The notes beneath the pieces were generated by a model. That model ran no database searches and was not told the origin of the DNA. It saw nothing but the letters and a program-made list of their open reading frames with translations. The translations under genes were made by a program, and so were the position numbers. This document shows, one piece after another, positions 39,751 through 49,097 of a stretch of DNA of 64,000 nucleotides. Source of the DNA: an uncultured Candidatus Melainabacteria bacterium (GTDB lineage: Bacteria > Cyanobacteriota > Vampirovibrionia > Gastranaerophilales > Gastranaerophilaceae); the NCBI GenBank assembly GCA_934691935.1, contig CAKUTH010000002.1, forward strand, positions 310,001 to 374,000, given 5' to 3'. The first letter of the stretch is position 1; each line of letters opens with the position of its first letter.

Positions 39751-42018
39751 ATGTCACAATTGGAGAATGGAAAAGTTGTAAAAATTAACGAGGAAAGTGT
39801 GGTAAGCGCTGTAAATCCAGCGATGACAAAACCAGCATCTTTAAATCCGTTAAAGACATTAAAAATTGTTGAAGTCGCACCGAAAATTGCGCTTAATAAT
39901 GTGAAAATTATAAAAAAAGATGGCACAAAAGAGGACTACAATATTGACAAAGTTATTAGTGCTGTTAAAAAATCTGCAGCAAGAATGCTTGTTGAATTTA
40001 CAGATAAAGAAATTGAACAATTGTGCAATTACGTAAACTGGAGTGTTTTGGAAACTCACAAAAGTGAGATTGAAATTTTCAAAATGCACTGCATAGTTGA
40101 AAACGCTTTGGAAAATGTTAACCCGAAAGTTGCAAAAAGTTATAGAAACTATAGAGATTATAAAATTGATTTTGTGACAATGCTTGATAAAGTTTATCAA
40201 GAAAGCCAAAAAATTATGTACATTGGCGATAAAGAAAATTCAAACGCTGATTCAACTCTAGTATCGACAAAACGTTCTTTGATTTTTAATCAACTTAACA
40301 AAGAATTATACAAAAAATTCTTTTTAACTGTTCCTGAATTACAAGCGACTCGCGATGGTTATATTTACATCCACGACATGTCTGCAAGACGTGACACTAT
40401 GAATTGCTGTTTGTTTGATGTTGCTCATGTTTTAAAAGACGGTTTTGAAATGGGAAACCTTTGGTACAATGAACCGAAAACTCTTGAAGTAGCATTTGAT
40501 GTAATCGGTGATATTGTAATGGCAGCAGCAAGCCAGCAATATGGCGGTTTTACAGTTCCTGAAGTTGATAGGATTTTAGCTCCGTTTGCTCAAAAATCAT
40601 TTGATAAAAAATACAAAAAATACATTGATATGGGCGTAAGCGAAGAAAATGCTAAAAAAGAGGCTTACAAAGATGTTGAAGAAGATTTTCATGACGGTTT
40701 CCAAGGTTGGGAATACAAATTCAACACAGTTGCCTCAAGTCGTGGAGATTATCCGTTCATAACCATGACTATGGGCTTAGGTACAAGCAAATTCGAAAGA
40801 ATGGCTTCAAAAATGATGCTTAAAGTTCGAGAAGAAGGACAAGGTAAAAAAGGAAATAAAAAACCAGTATTATTCCCTAAAATCGTGTTCTTGTATGACG
40901 AAAATTTACACGGAAAAGGCGGGGAATTGGAAGAATTGTTCGACGCAGGTGTTGAATGTTCTAAAAAAGCTATGTACCCAGACTGGTTGTCGATGACTGG
41001 CGACGGTTATATCGCAAGCATGTATAAAAAATACAAAAGAGTCATATCTCCAATGGGTTGTAGAGCATTCCTTTCTCCTTGGTATGAAAGAGGTGGAATG
41101 AAACCTGCTGATGAAAACGATGTACCTGTATTTGTAGGTAGATTTAATATTGGGGCAATCAGCTTGCATTTACCTATGATTTACGCAAAAGCTCAAAAAG
41201 AAGGAAAAGATTTTTATGAGGTTCTTGATTATTATATGGAAATGATTAGAGGACTTCACAAGAGAACTTATGATTATCTTGGCGAAATGAGAGCTTCAAT
41301 TAACCCTCTAGGTTTTTGCGAAGGCGGATTTTACGGTGGACATTTGGGATTGCATGACAAAATTAAACCTATTTTGAAATCTTCAACTGCTTCATTTGGT
41401 ATAACAGCATTGAATGAGTTGCAAGAATTGTATAACGGAAAATCTTTGGTTGAAGATGGACAATTTGCGCTAGAGGTTATGGAATACATTAACAAGAAAG
41501 TTAACCAATTCAAAGAGGAAGACGGAAACTTGTATGCAATATACGGAACTCCAGCAGAAAACCTTTGTGGACTTCAAGTTAAACAATTCCGCAAAAAGTT
41601 TGGTGTGGTTGAAAAAGTTTCTGACAGAGGCTATGTTTCAAATAGTTTCCATTGTCATGTTTCAGAAAAAATTGGGCCATTGCAAAAACAAGATTTGGAA
41701 GGCCGTTTCTGGGAACTTTTGAATGGTGGTAAAATTCAATATGTAAAATACCCGATTTCTTATAATACAAAGGCTATAGAAACCTTGGTTAAACGAGCTA
41801 TGGATAAAGGCTTTTATGAAGGTGTAAACTTGTCACTTTCTTATTGTGATGATTGTGGTCACCAAGAATTGAATATGGATGTTTGCCCAAAATGTGGTAG
41901 CAAAAACCTTACAAAAATTGACAGAATGAACGGCTACTTGTCATATTCAAGGGTAAAAGGCGATACTCGTTTGAACGAAGCCAAAATGGAAGAAATTAAA
42001 GATAGGGTGAGCATGTAA
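39751..42018 (+). CDS. nrdD: Anaerobic (class III) ribonucleoside-triphosphate reductase
   Basis: 755 residues. An ATP-cone at about residues 50-140 (VKIIKKDGTKEDYNIDKVIS) precedes the large catalytic barrel (IHDMSARRDTMNCCLFD, MGCRAFLSPWYERGG, RASINPLGFCEGG). Near the C-terminus is a zinc site CDDCGHQELNMDVCPKCG and the glycyl-radical segment RMNGYLSYSR; the usual last glycine of RVxGYxG is serine here. It reduces ribonucleotides without oxygen. The cobalamin riboswitch suggests repression when B12 is available. nrdG overlaps its stop codon (TAATG). Confidence 0.95.
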   Translation: MSQLENGKVVKINEESVVSAVNPAMTKPASLNPLKTLKIVEVAPKIALNNVKIIKKDGTKEDYNIDKVISAVKKSAARMLVEFTDKEIEQLCNYVNWSVLETHKSEIEIFKMHCIVENALENVNPKVAKSYRNYRDYKIDFVTMLDKVYQESQKIMYIGDKENSNADSTLVSTKRSLIFNQLNKELYKKFFLTVPELQATRDGYIYIHDMSARRDTMNCCLFDVAHVLKDGFEMGNLWYNEPKTLEVAFDVIGDIVMAAASQQYGGFTVPEVDRILAPFAQKSFDKKYKKYIDMGVSEENAKKEAYKDVEEDFHDGFQGWEYKFNTVASSRGDYPFITMTMGLGTSKFERMASKMMLKVREEGQGKKGNKKPVLFPKIVFLYDENLHGKGGELEELFDAGVECSKKAMYPDWLSMTGDGYIASMYKKYKRVISPMGCRAFLSPWYERGGMKPADENDVPVFVGRFNIGAISLHLPMIYAKAQKEGKDFYEVLDYYMEMIRGLHKRTYDYLGEMRASINPLGFCEGGFYGGHLGLHDKIKPILKSSTASFGITALNELQELYNGKSLVEDGQFALEVMEYINKKVNQFKEEDGNLYAIYGTPAENLCGLQVKQFRKKFGVVEKVSDRGYVSNSFHCHVSEKIGPLQKQDLEGRFWELLNGGKIQYVKYPISYNTKAIETLVKRAMDKGFYEGVNLSLSYCDDCGHQELNMDVCPKCGSKNLTKIDRMNGYLSYSRVKGDTRLNEAKMEEIKDRVSM

Positions 42019-42503
42019 TGAATTATCATGATATTACAAAAGAAGATATGCTTAATGGCGACGGACTGAGAACAGTGCTTTGGGTTGCAGGGTGTAATCA
42101 TCAGTGTAAAGGTTGTCAAAACCCTATTACTTGGGATGAAAAAGGTGGCTTGCCATTTGATAAAGACGCTGAGGCTGAACTTTTTGAGGCATTGAGCGGT
42201 GATTATATTGATGGTATCACATTTAGCGGTGGCGATCCTTTATTCCCAAATAACAGAGCAGAAGTTTTTAGATTGATTAAAAAGATTAGAAAAGAATTTC
42301 CAGACAAAACTATATGGCTTTATACTGGCTATAAGTGGGAGCAAGTTTGTAACCTTGATGGGATTAAAGACATTGATGTTTTGATTGATGGAGAATTCGT
42401 TCAGGATTTGAATGATAACAATTTGCATTGGATAGGAAGCTCTAATCAAAGAGTAATCGATGTCAAAGAAACATTGGCTAAGGGAAATGTCGTTTTGCAT
42501 TAA
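42018..42503 (+). CDS. nrdG: Anaerobic ribonucleotide reductase-activating protein (radical SAM)
   Basis: 161 residues. The radical-SAM cluster motif is CNHQCKGCQNP (Cx3Cx2C, about residues 26-33), followed by ITFSGGDPL (SAM-binding) and WLYTGYKWEQV. It installs the glycyl radical on NrdD. Its ATG overlaps the nrdD stop, so the two are coupled in translation and share the riboswitch. Confidence 0.95.
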   Translation: MNYHDITKEDMLNGDGLRTVLWVAGCNHQCKGCQNPITWDEKGGLPFDKDAEAELFEALSGDYIDGITFSGGDPLFPNNRAEVFRLIKKIRKEFPDKTIWLYTGYKWEQVCNLDGIKDIDVLIDGEFVQDLNDNNLHWIGSSNQRVIDVKETLAKGNVVLH

Positions 42504-42557
42504 TCCATATTTGTTGTATAGTCAAGTTATTGTGACTAGCTAAATAAGGATTTTGAT

Positions 42558-43406
42558 ATGCGAAAAATTAAAATTACCAAAATGCAAGGGTGTGGAAATG
42601 ACTTTGTCATAATAGATTATGCCGAATATGAAAAAACTGGCATGAAAATGAGTGAACTTGCTAAAAAAATTTGTGATAGAAATTTTGGTGTTGGTGCAGA
42701 CGGAATGATTATCCCAGATTTAACCTTATCAGGTGACGGGGATGAAGTTGCAGACATTGGTTGGTATTTTTATAACTCTGACGGTTCTACAGCTCAGATG
42801 TGTGGAAACGGAATGAGATGTTTTGCAAAGTATGTTTACGACAACAAACTGGTTGATAAAAAAATGTTTAGCGTCAAAACGCTTGCTGGGATTATTAAAC
42901 CAGAACTTTTGGAAAATGGACTTGTAAAAGTTAATATGGGCAAACCGATTTTGGAAGATAAAAAAATTCCGTTTTGGGGTGAGAGAAAAATTTCGGTTAT
43001 GGATAGAAATTTTGATATAACCCCAGTGTCTATGGGAAATCCTCATTGTGTAATATTTACGGAAGAAGATCCTATGGAATTGGCGGTTAAATACGGGCCA
43101 GAAATCGAAAAACATGAATTTTTCCCAGAAAAAACCAATACTGAATTTGTAAAAATAAAATCAAATATGGAAATAGATATGCGAGTTTATGAACGCGGAT
43201 GCGGAATTACTTTGGCTTGCGGTACAGGTGCATGTGCAAGTGTTGTGGCATGTGTTTTAAATAACTTAACAGAACAAAAAGTTAAAGTTAATTTGCTGGG
43301 TGGACCTGTATTTGTTGAATGGCAAGGGTCTAAGGAAGATACACAAAAAGACATTTTTCTTATAGGTTCAGCAAATTACAGTTTCTTTGCAGATTACATC
43401 TTGTAA
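42558..43406 (+). CDS. dapF: Diaminopimelate epimerase
   Basis: 282 residues. The two catalytic cysteines lie in the tandem motifs MCGNGMRCFAKYV and LACGTGACASVVA; the start MRKIKITKMQGCGNDFVIID is typical. It converts LL- to meso-diaminopimelate for lysine and peptidoglycan. It follows nrdG by 54 nt and precedes rpsF by 56 nt. AAGGATTTTGATATG is the start region. Confidence 0.95.
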   Translation: MRKIKITKMQGCGNDFVIIDYAEYEKTGMKMSELAKKICDRNFGVGADGMIIPDLTLSGDGDEVADIGWYFYNSDGSTAQMCGNGMRCFAKYVYDNKLVDKKMFSVKTLAGIIKPELLENGLVKVNMGKPILEDKKIPFWGERKISVMDRNFDITPVSMGNPHCVIFTEEDPMELAVKYGPEIEKHEFFPEKTNTEFVKIKSNMEIDMRVYERGCGITLACGTGACASVVACVLNNLTEQKVKVNLLGGPVFVEWQGSKEDTQKDIFLIGSANYSFFADYIL

Positions 43407-43462
43407 AAATTCATATTTCCATGCTATTATTGATGTATAAACTAGAACAGGAGAATAAAAAA

Positions 43463-43744
43463 ATGAAAACTTACGAATTATTGACTGTATTTAAACCAAA
43501 TTTAGATGCAGAAGAAGTGGATAAAGCTATCGACTCATTGGGCAAATTAGTTGCTGATATGAACGGTAAAGTTGAATCTACAGACAAAGCAGGCAGAAAA
43601 AAATTAGCTTATGATGTACAAAATTTCAGAGATGGATTTTTCGTATCTTCAGTGTTGAACTTGCCTGAAGAAAGCGTTGCTGAATTCAGACGTCAATTAA
43701 AATTGAATGATAACATTTTGAGAACTATGTTTCTCGCTCAATAG
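43463..43744 (+). CDS. rpsF: 30S ribosomal protein S6
   Basis: 93 residues from the ATG at 43463, which has ACAGGAG upstream; an in-frame extension to 43421 is not supported. MKTYELLTVFKPNLDAEEVD, GRKKLAYDVQNFRDGFF and LNDNILRTMF are standard S6 blocks. First gene of the conserved rpsF-ssb-rpsR cluster. S6 binds S18 on the 30S platform. Confidence 0.97.
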   Translation: MKTYELLTVFKPNLDAEEVDKAIDSLGKLVADMNGKVESTDKAGRKKLAYDVQNFRDGFFVSSVLNLPEESVAEFRRQLKLNDNILRTMFLAQ

Positions 43745-43756
43745 AAAAGGTAAAAT

Positions 43757-44152
43757 ATGAGTTTAGCAAAATCAGTAGTTACAGGAACAGTATACAGAGC
43801 ACCAGAAAAACGTTTTACACAAAACAATGTTGCGGTGTCTGGGTTTGTTCTTAACATAGGTGATAGAGATGAAATCCTTATGAGAGTTGTTTCAAAAAGA
43901 ACATCACTTGACGAAGTTGTTTCATCAATATCTAAAGGTGACAGAGTTCTGGTTGAAGGCAGACTTCAAACAGCGACTGTAAAAATGGATGACGGTTCTG
44001 AAAAAAGAATTTATGAAATTGATGCAAATACTATTGAAAAGATGGGTGCATCATCGGCTTCAAATTCTGATTTTGGAACAGAAGAAATCGTTAAATTCGA
44101 ATCAGATGATATGTCTGGCGAATTGATTAACGAAGACGAAATTCCGTTTTAA
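43757..44152 (+). CDS. ssb: Single-stranded DNA-binding protein
   Basis: 131 residues: an OB fold (VVTGTVYRAPEKRF, then GDRVLVEGRLQTATVKMDDG) and a short acidic tail ending EDEIPF, the partner-binding tip that matches the general DDDIPF. At this length and with a divergent N-terminal strand it is a shorter SSB than that of E. coli. The place between rpsF and rpsR supports the call. It protects ssDNA in replication and repair. Confidence 0.93.
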   Translation: MSLAKSVVTGTVYRAPEKRFTQNNVAVSGFVLNIGDRDEILMRVVSKRTSLDEVVSSISKGDRVLVEGRLQTATVKMDDGSEKRIYEIDANTIEKMGASSASNSDFGTEEIVKFESDDMSGELINEDEIPF

Positions 44153-44200
44153 AACAAAAAGTATTACTAAAATATAAGGCTAGAAAGGCTAGATAAACAA

Positions 44201-44434
44201 ATGGCAAGAATAAACAACGATGACAAGAAAAAACGTAAAAATTGTAATCTTTGTGCAGACAAAGTTGAATCAATTGATTACAAAGATGCGGCAAAGTTGA
44301 GAAGATACTTAACAGAAGCTGGTAAAATTATTCCTAGAAGAATTACTGGCAACTGTGCAAAGCACCAAAGAATGATTGTAAGAGCAATCAAACGTGCTAG
44401 AGAAGCTGCAATTATTGATTACGTATTTGACTAG
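44201..44434 (+). CDS. rpsR: 30S ribosomal protein S18
   Basis: 77 residues. The core RRYLTEAGKIIPRRITGNCA and KHQRMIVRAIKRAREAA is standard. The N-terminal CNLCADK plus the later cysteine in GNCAKH point to a zinc-binding (C+) version. Last gene of the cluster, followed by a strong terminator. Confidence 0.97.
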   Translation: MARINNDDKKKRKNCNLCADKVESIDYKDAAKLRRYLTEAGKIIPRRITGNCAKHQRMIVRAIKRAREAAIIDYVFD

Positions 44435-44453
44435 TCAATGCAAAATATTAAAT

Positions 44454-44485
44454 GACCCAACTATTTTAGTTGGGTCGTTTTTTTT
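44454..44485 (+). terminator. Terminator after rpsR
   Basis: GACCCAACT (44454-44462) pairs perfectly with AGTTGGGTC (44468-44476), followed by GTTTTTTTT. Confidence 0.9.
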
Positions 44486-44512
44486 GTTTTAGACTCTGAA
44501 ACTTCAGTTGTC

Positions 44513-45955
44513 TTACTTAATTACTTCTAAAGTTTCGTAGTCAACCAAGTATGGAATATGTTCTTCAGTAATCAATTCCCCAGGAAGTAGTACAGCAATC
44601 CCTGGTGGGCATTCAGCAATTACTTCTGCACAAATCCTTCCGATTGCATCGGCTTTAGCAACAGTTTCTTTATGCGAATAATAAGCCTCGCGCAATGTCA
44701 TTTTGATAATTGGGGTTAACATTGGCATATATTTTTTCTTTTCAAGGTAGCAAATATCTGTATAATTTGTTTTATCTATGGTTTGCAAACATTTTACAAG
44801 GTATTGCATATCCGCTCTGGTATTGCCAATGTTTGACAAGATTAACAATCCCGCATCAGATGCGCTTTCAACTTCAATATTAAAGTCGATTTCTAAGATG
44901 CTTTCCAATCGTTTTCCAGATAATCTGTCATCTTTTATAAAAACTTTTGTAATATCGGTTTTATAGCCAAAATCAGGTTTTAAATCATGAATATGTTCAA
45001 GTTTGTCAATTTCTCTACGTAAAAATTTTGCATTTTGAACTGCTCGTTCAAGTTGTTTTTTACCTCTAGGGCTATCTAAATTTGCTCTTGCACTGTCAAG
45101 GCTTGCAAGCAACATCAATGACGGGCTTGTTGTATGGAGTAATTTTAATGCTTTTTCTACCGCATCGCAATCAATCATAGAATTTTCGGCAATATGTAGC
45201 ATTGAGCTTTGACTCATACTTCCGCCTGTTTTATGTAAAGAGTGAACAACAGCGTCTGCGCCGAGTTTTAGTGCCGAAGTTGGCAGATGGTTGTTAAAAT
45301 TCCACAGGCAAGCGTGCGCTTCATCAACAATTAGCGGAATATTATGTTTTTTGCAAACTTTTGAAATTGATTTAATATCTGATACAACACCTTCATAAGT
45401 AGGGTTTGTAATCCACACCATACCCGCTTCAGGATTTTTCTCAAGAGTTTGTTCAAGAATTTCAGGTGTAACGTTACCCCAAATTCCCCATTCTTCAAAA
45501 CGATTAGGTACAAGCCAAATTGGTTCAGCACCTGAAATAATCATTCCTGTGAGGATTGAGCGGTGACAATTTCTGTTAACAATAATTTTTTTACCTTTTT
45601 TTGTCAAAGCCATTGCCAAAGCAAGGTTTCCTGCTGTTGAACCGTTCAGCAAAAAGAAAGTTTTCTTTGCGCCAAAAGCCTTTGCTGCAAGGTCTTGAGC
45701 TTCTTTTATCGGCCCTGTTGCAGGGTGCAAAGTCCCAAGCCCGTCAAATTCATCTGTAGTATCAATAGAAAGAGCTTTTTTACCAATAAGTTTTCTAAAC
45801 TCAGGCAAAGTACCACACCCTCTAGTGTGTCCTGGAATATGAAACTGATAAGATGGTGTTTCATAAGCCTGCTTGAGAGCTTCAACTATCGGGGCATGTA
45901 TTTTAGCTTTTTTGTTGCTTTTATTGCAAATTTCATTTTTTGTTACGTTTGTCAT
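44513..45955 (-). CDS. Orn/Lys/Arg decarboxylase family PLP enzyme
   Basis: 480 residues, fold type I. N-terminal SYQFHIPGHTRGCG and DTTDEFDGLGTLHPATGP are the signature of the short (Bacillus SpeA-like) branch; the PLP lysine is in VVHSLHKTGGSMSQSSMLH and DEAHACLWNF binds the cofactor. C-terminal domain with ECPPGIAVLLPGELI. It decarboxylates a basic amino acid, most likely arginine or lysine, for polyamine synthesis; which one cannot be told. Divergent from the porin gene. Confidence 0.88.
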   Translation of the reverse strand: MTNVTKNEICNKSNKKAKIHAPIVEALKQAYETPSYQFHIPGHTRGCGTLPEFRKLIGKKALSIDTTDEFDGLGTLHPATGPIKEAQDLAAKAFGAKKTFFLLNGSTAGNLALAMALTKKGKKIIVNRNCHRSILTGMIISGAEPIWLVPNRFEEWGIWGNVTPEILEQTLEKNPEAGMVWITNPTYEGVVSDIKSISKVCKKHNIPLIVDEAHACLWNFNNHLPTSALKLGADAVVHSLHKTGGSMSQSSMLHIAENSMIDCDAVEKALKLLHTTSPSLMLLASLDSARANLDSPRGKKQLERAVQNAKFLRREIDKLEHIHDLKPDFGYKTDITKVFIKDDRLSGKRLESILEIDFNIEVESASDAGLLILSNIGNTRADMQYLVKCLQTIDKTNYTDICYLEKKKYMPMLTPIIKMTLREAYYSHKETVAKADAIGRICAEVIAECPPGIAVLLPGELITEEHIPYLVDYETLEVIK

Positions 45956-46019
45956 AGTTATTAATAATATACACTAAAAATATTTTTTTTTGCATAAATT
46001 TTATGATACATTAATAATT

Positions 46020-47222
46020 GTGAACAAAATTTTTCTTTCATTGTTAATAATTTTATTTACCTCAGGTTTTTCGTTGGCAGAAGAAGCTGTTCATCTCGAA
46101 GCATCCGTAAATGATAAAAAAAAGGAAATTGAGGCTGAAGATAACGTTGAATCAGAATTCTCAATCTTTGAAAATTTTGATTGGGACAAAGATGATGACG
46201 GGAAAATTGACGATGATACTTTGATGGGCAAAATTATAAATAAAGATATTACAAGAACTGATGTCCCGACGTTTTTGCTAAAAGAGGAACTGACATACCG
46301 ACCTAACAAAGGTCCTGTATCAAAAGTTCAATATTACGGTGCGTATCGAGGAAATTTGTCTGGCATGTGGGCTTCTGGAGATTATGACACGGAATATGAT
46401 ATAAATACTTTACAGTTCGGTGCTATCGGTAAATTCAAAAATACAAAAACCGATTTTAAAATAGGTTTTAACCCAATGCCCAAAAATGATTTAAACTATA
46501 TGCAAAACTTTATTGCAGATGCGTATGTTGTAAACAATAATATCCCGCACCACCGTGTGGTTATCGGCTATTCAAGAAACCAGATAGGAAAGGAGGGTGG
46601 CTCAAGCTCATATATTTTGCCTTTTGTAACTCGTTCACAAATTGCGAGGAATTTTGGCTCAACAAGAGCGCTTGGTATAAGGCTTATTGGGGATTATTCG
46701 CTGATAGATTACAATTTTGCATTTAATTCATCGGACAGATATTTCCACACACCATTTGCTGGCCCTGAATTTACAGGTTGGGTAAATGTAAAACCGTTTG
46801 GCAAAACCGACGGAAGGTACGGAAAACTTGTACTTGGCGGTGGTTTGAATGCTGGACATAACAAAACGAATTATACTGTCGGTAGCGTTTATGTCGGCTA
46901 TAAATACAAAAAATTGTGGACAAACTTTGAATACGGTATAGCAGACGGCTATAACGGAACTCGTGTAAGCACAAATAAAGCCGAAGGTTTTAATTATACA
47001 CTCGGCTATAAAATTCATCCACGCCTGCAATTAATCGCTCGCTACGACCAATTTGACCCGAATAGAGATATTGCAAACGATCAAAGACGCGAATACACTA
47101 CTGGTGTAAATTGGTTTATCAAAGGACAATCACTGCGCGTAATTTTGAACTACACATTTTGTGACAACCAAAACATGAATGATAGTCACAGGATAATTCT
47201 TGGAACACAGTTCGTACTGTAA
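46020..47222 (+). CDS. Outer-membrane porin-like beta-barrel protein
   Basis: 400 residues from a GTG at 46020, which gives a clean signal peptide ((M)NKIFLSLLIILFTSGFSLA); the longer frame from a TTG at 45990 adds ten polar residues and is unlikely. After an acidic linker (residues ~25-75, DWDKDDDGKIDDD) come about sixteen alternating beta strands (for example VSKVQYYGAYRGNLSG, YGKLVLGGGLNAG, WTNFEYGIADGYNG) and a C-terminal strand ending in an aromatic/valine-leucine pattern (RIILGTQFVL). No Shine-Dalgarno precedes the GTG; TACATT lies 7 nt upstream. Confidence 0.75.
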   Translation: MNKIFLSLLIILFTSGFSLAEEAVHLEASVNDKKKEIEAEDNVESEFSIFENFDWDKDDDGKIDDDTLMGKIINKDITRTDVPTFLLKEELTYRPNKGPVSKVQYYGAYRGNLSGMWASGDYDTEYDINTLQFGAIGKFKNTKTDFKIGFNPMPKNDLNYMQNFIADAYVVNNNIPHHRVVIGYSRNQIGKEGGSSSYILPFVTRSQIARNFGSTRALGIRLIGDYSLIDYNFAFNSSDRYFHTPFAGPEFTGWVNVKPFGKTDGRYGKLVLGGGLNAGHNKTNYTVGSVYVGYKYKKLWTNFEYGIADGYNGTRVSTNKAEGFNYTLGYKIHPRLQLIARYDQFDPNRDIANDQRREYTTGVNWFIKGQSLRVILNYTFCDNQNMNDSHRIILGTQFVL

Positions 47223-47411
47223 TTATTCTTTATGTCCGCCTTTTACAACGATAAGGTTGTTGATAATTTTCATTTCACAAGTAGGAAGTACAACGTCGTC
47301 AAGACCTGTTGCTATGCTGATAATTTTGCCTGCACCCAAAACGACTTCTTCACCTTTATAGAAAAATTTGTAATCTTCACTTCTATCTGAACGTATAGTA
47401 ATTTGTGACAT
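47223..47411 (-). CDS. Hypothetical protein, 62 aa
   Basis: Not recognised. A small, probably all-beta cytoplasmic protein (ITIRSDRSEDYKFFYKGEEV, then CEMKIINNLIVVKGGHKE). It ends next to the convergent porin gene. GAGGTATAAAAATG gives a good ribosome-binding site. A TTCTGAA/TTCAGAA palindrome with the dispersed string CAGAATGAC lies upstream (47465-47487). Confidence 0.6.
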   Translation of the reverse strand: MSQITIRSDRSEDYKFFYKGEEVVLGAGKIISIATGLDDVVLPTCEMKIINNLIVVKGGHKE

Positions 47412-47464
47412 TTTTATACCTCACTATTTATGTAAAATCCGTATTATTATCTTTAATTTATTTG

Positions 47465-47487
47465 GGTTCTGAAACAAGTTCAGAATG
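47465..47487. repeat. Short dispersed palindrome
   Basis: TTCTGAA, five bases, TTCAGAATGAC. The same motif family (CAGAATGAC or TTCAGCATGAC) appears near 33425 and 34563, next to the mosaic repeats. Confidence 0.5.
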
Positions 47488-47494
47488 ACTTTAG

Positions 47495-47809
47495 CTATTT
47501 TCTAATGCCTTTGTTATCGTAAAAAATTCCTTCTTCCATAACTTCGTCATAAATGTATTCGTCTTTCTTGAAACTTTCTGGCGTATGCGGATAAAGATCA
47601 ATGCAAACATCAAATTCTGTTTCTACTTTTCCGACTATCGGCCAAATTTGTTCGCGTTTAGCTTTGTCTTCAATATCAAAAAGAGCAACGAGTTCAATAT
47701 CGTCGTCAGTCTTGCCTTTTATGCAGTCGCCGAATGCATAAATACCTTTAAAATCATCAAATATTTGATTAAAACACTGTGCTAGTCTGAAAATAATTTT
47801 GTCTAACAT
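47495..47809 (-). CDS. Nucleotidyltransferase-like (MNT-type) protein, 104 aa
   Basis: A minimal polymerase-beta-like fold: IYAFGDCIKGKTDDDIELVALF resembles the GSxxxGxxxxxSDIDL motif of small nucleotidyltransferases, but the serine after the first glycine is aspartate and the DxD is spaced DDDIEL, so activity is uncertain. A later acidic strand (VCIDLYPHTPE) could give the third metal ligand. Its ATG overlaps the hisS stop codon. MNT proteins are often antitoxins of HEPN partners; none is adjacent here. Confidence 0.6.
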   Translation of the reverse strand: MLDKIIFRLAQCFNQIFDDFKGIYAFGDCIKGKTDDDIELVALFDIEDKAKREQIWPIVGKVETEFDVCIDLYPHTPESFKKDEYIYDEVMEEGIFYDNKGIRK

Positions 47810-49038
47810 TATAGTTTAACCTCATTTTTTGGTATTGTAACCTGTTCTGATGTTTCAAGATTTTTAATTGAAACTTTGCCTGATTTAATTTCGTCCTCGC
47901 CTAAAATAAGAGCATATTTTGCGCATTTTGATGCTTTTTCAAGTTGTTTTGTGAATTTTTTATTAGCAAGGTCAAATTCTACCGCATATCCTTTGTTTCT
48001 AAGTTCTTGTGCAAATTCAAACGCATCTGCAGGTGAATTCGAAACAATATAACCGTCGAGTTTTTTCGGCTCAATTTCAGGTAATAAAGAGTTTAATCTT
48101 TCCATACCCATAGCCCAACCTACGGCTGGAGTATCCTCACCGCCAAGATTTCTGACCAAACTGTCATATCTTCCGCCACCGCAAACTGCATTTTGAGAAC
48201 CTAAATTATTTGATTTTATTTCAAAAACAGTTCTGTTGTAATAGTCCAAACCTCTTACTAAGAGTTTGTTTTCTACATATTTTATGCCTAGTTTGTCTAA
48301 GTATGATTTTAAATCTTTATAATGTTTTGCACAGTCCTCGCAGATAAAGTCTGATTGGATAACCTTTTGGATTTCGGGTTTTGCAAAAATTTCCTTGCAA
48401 CTTTCAACTTTGCAATCCAATAATCTCAATGGATTTTTTTCGTATCTGTTTTGGCAATCTTCGCAAAGGTTGTCAAATTCAGGTTTCAAGACTTCTTTAA
48501 TTTTCTTTTTATATTCTTCACGGCAAGTCGGGCATCCAAGAGAATTGATTTCGACTTCCAAATCGTTAAGTCCGAGAGATTTTAGATAATCTACTGCCAT
48601 TGCAATGACTTCTGCATCGGCTGTCGGGTCTTTTATCCCAAACATTTCAACTCCAACTTGATGGAATTGTCTTTGTCTGCCAGCTTGCGGACGTTCGTAC
48701 CTGAACATTGGCCCTTTGTACCAAAGTTTTACAGGTGCAGAAAGTCTAGACATTCCGTTTTCGATAAATGAACGAACGACCCCTGCAGTGTTTTCTGGAC
48801 GGAGTGTTAAAGAACGTTCACTTTTTTCAAACGTATACATTTCTTTGTTAACAATGTCGGTAGTATCTCCGACACCGCGCGCAAAAAGTTCCGTCATTTC
48901 AAATATTGGAGTTCTTATTTCTTTGTAACCGTATTTTGTAAATATTTCAAGAGCATTCTTTTCAAGTCTGTGCCATTGTTCGACTTCTTGAGGTAAAATG
49001 TCCTTTGTTCCTTTTAAAACTTTAATTATCTTTGCCAT
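47809..49038 (-). CDS. hisS: Histidyl-tRNA synthetase
   Basis: 409 residues, class II. Motif 2 region MFRYERPQAGRQRQFHQVGVE, the histidine A motif LVRGLDYYNRTVFE, motif 3 GWAMGMERL. An insert with two CxxC pairs (CPTCREEYKKK, LCEDCQNRYE, then ICEDCAKHY) could bind zinc, as in many bacterial HisRS. The start is predicted leaderless with a consensus promoter. Confidence 0.96.
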   Translation of the reverse strand: MAKIIKVLKGTKDILPQEVEQWHRLEKNALEIFTKYGYKEIRTPIFEMTELFARGVGDTTDIVNKEMYTFEKSERSLTLRPENTAGVVRSFIENGMSRLSAPVKLWYKGPMFRYERPQAGRQRQFHQVGVEMFGIKDPTADAEVIAMAVDYLKSLGLNDLEVEINSLGCPTCREEYKKKIKEVLKPEFDNLCEDCQNRYEKNPLRLLDCKVESCKEIFAKPEIQKVIQSDFICEDCAKHYKDLKSYLDKLGIKYVENKLLVRGLDYYNRTVFEIKSNNLGSQNAVCGGGRYDSLVRNLGGEDTPAVGWAMGMERLNSLLPEIEPKKLDGYIVSNSPADAFEFAQELRNKGYAVEFDLANKKFTKQLEKASKCAKYALILGEDEIKSGKVSIKNLETSEQVTIPKNEVKL

Positions 49039-49073
49039 AAAGTTATTATATAGATTTGAAACTCAATTGTCAA
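49039..49073 (-). promoter_or_regulatory. Leaderless consensus promoter of hisS
   Basis: On the minus strand TTGACA (49068-49073), a 17-nt spacer, TATAAT (49045-49050), six bases, ATG. Both boxes match the consensus exactly and leave no room for a ribosome-binding site: the best leaderless case in the window. Confidence 0.75.
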
Positions 49074-49097
49074 ACGGTATTTGAAACTTTTATTTTT

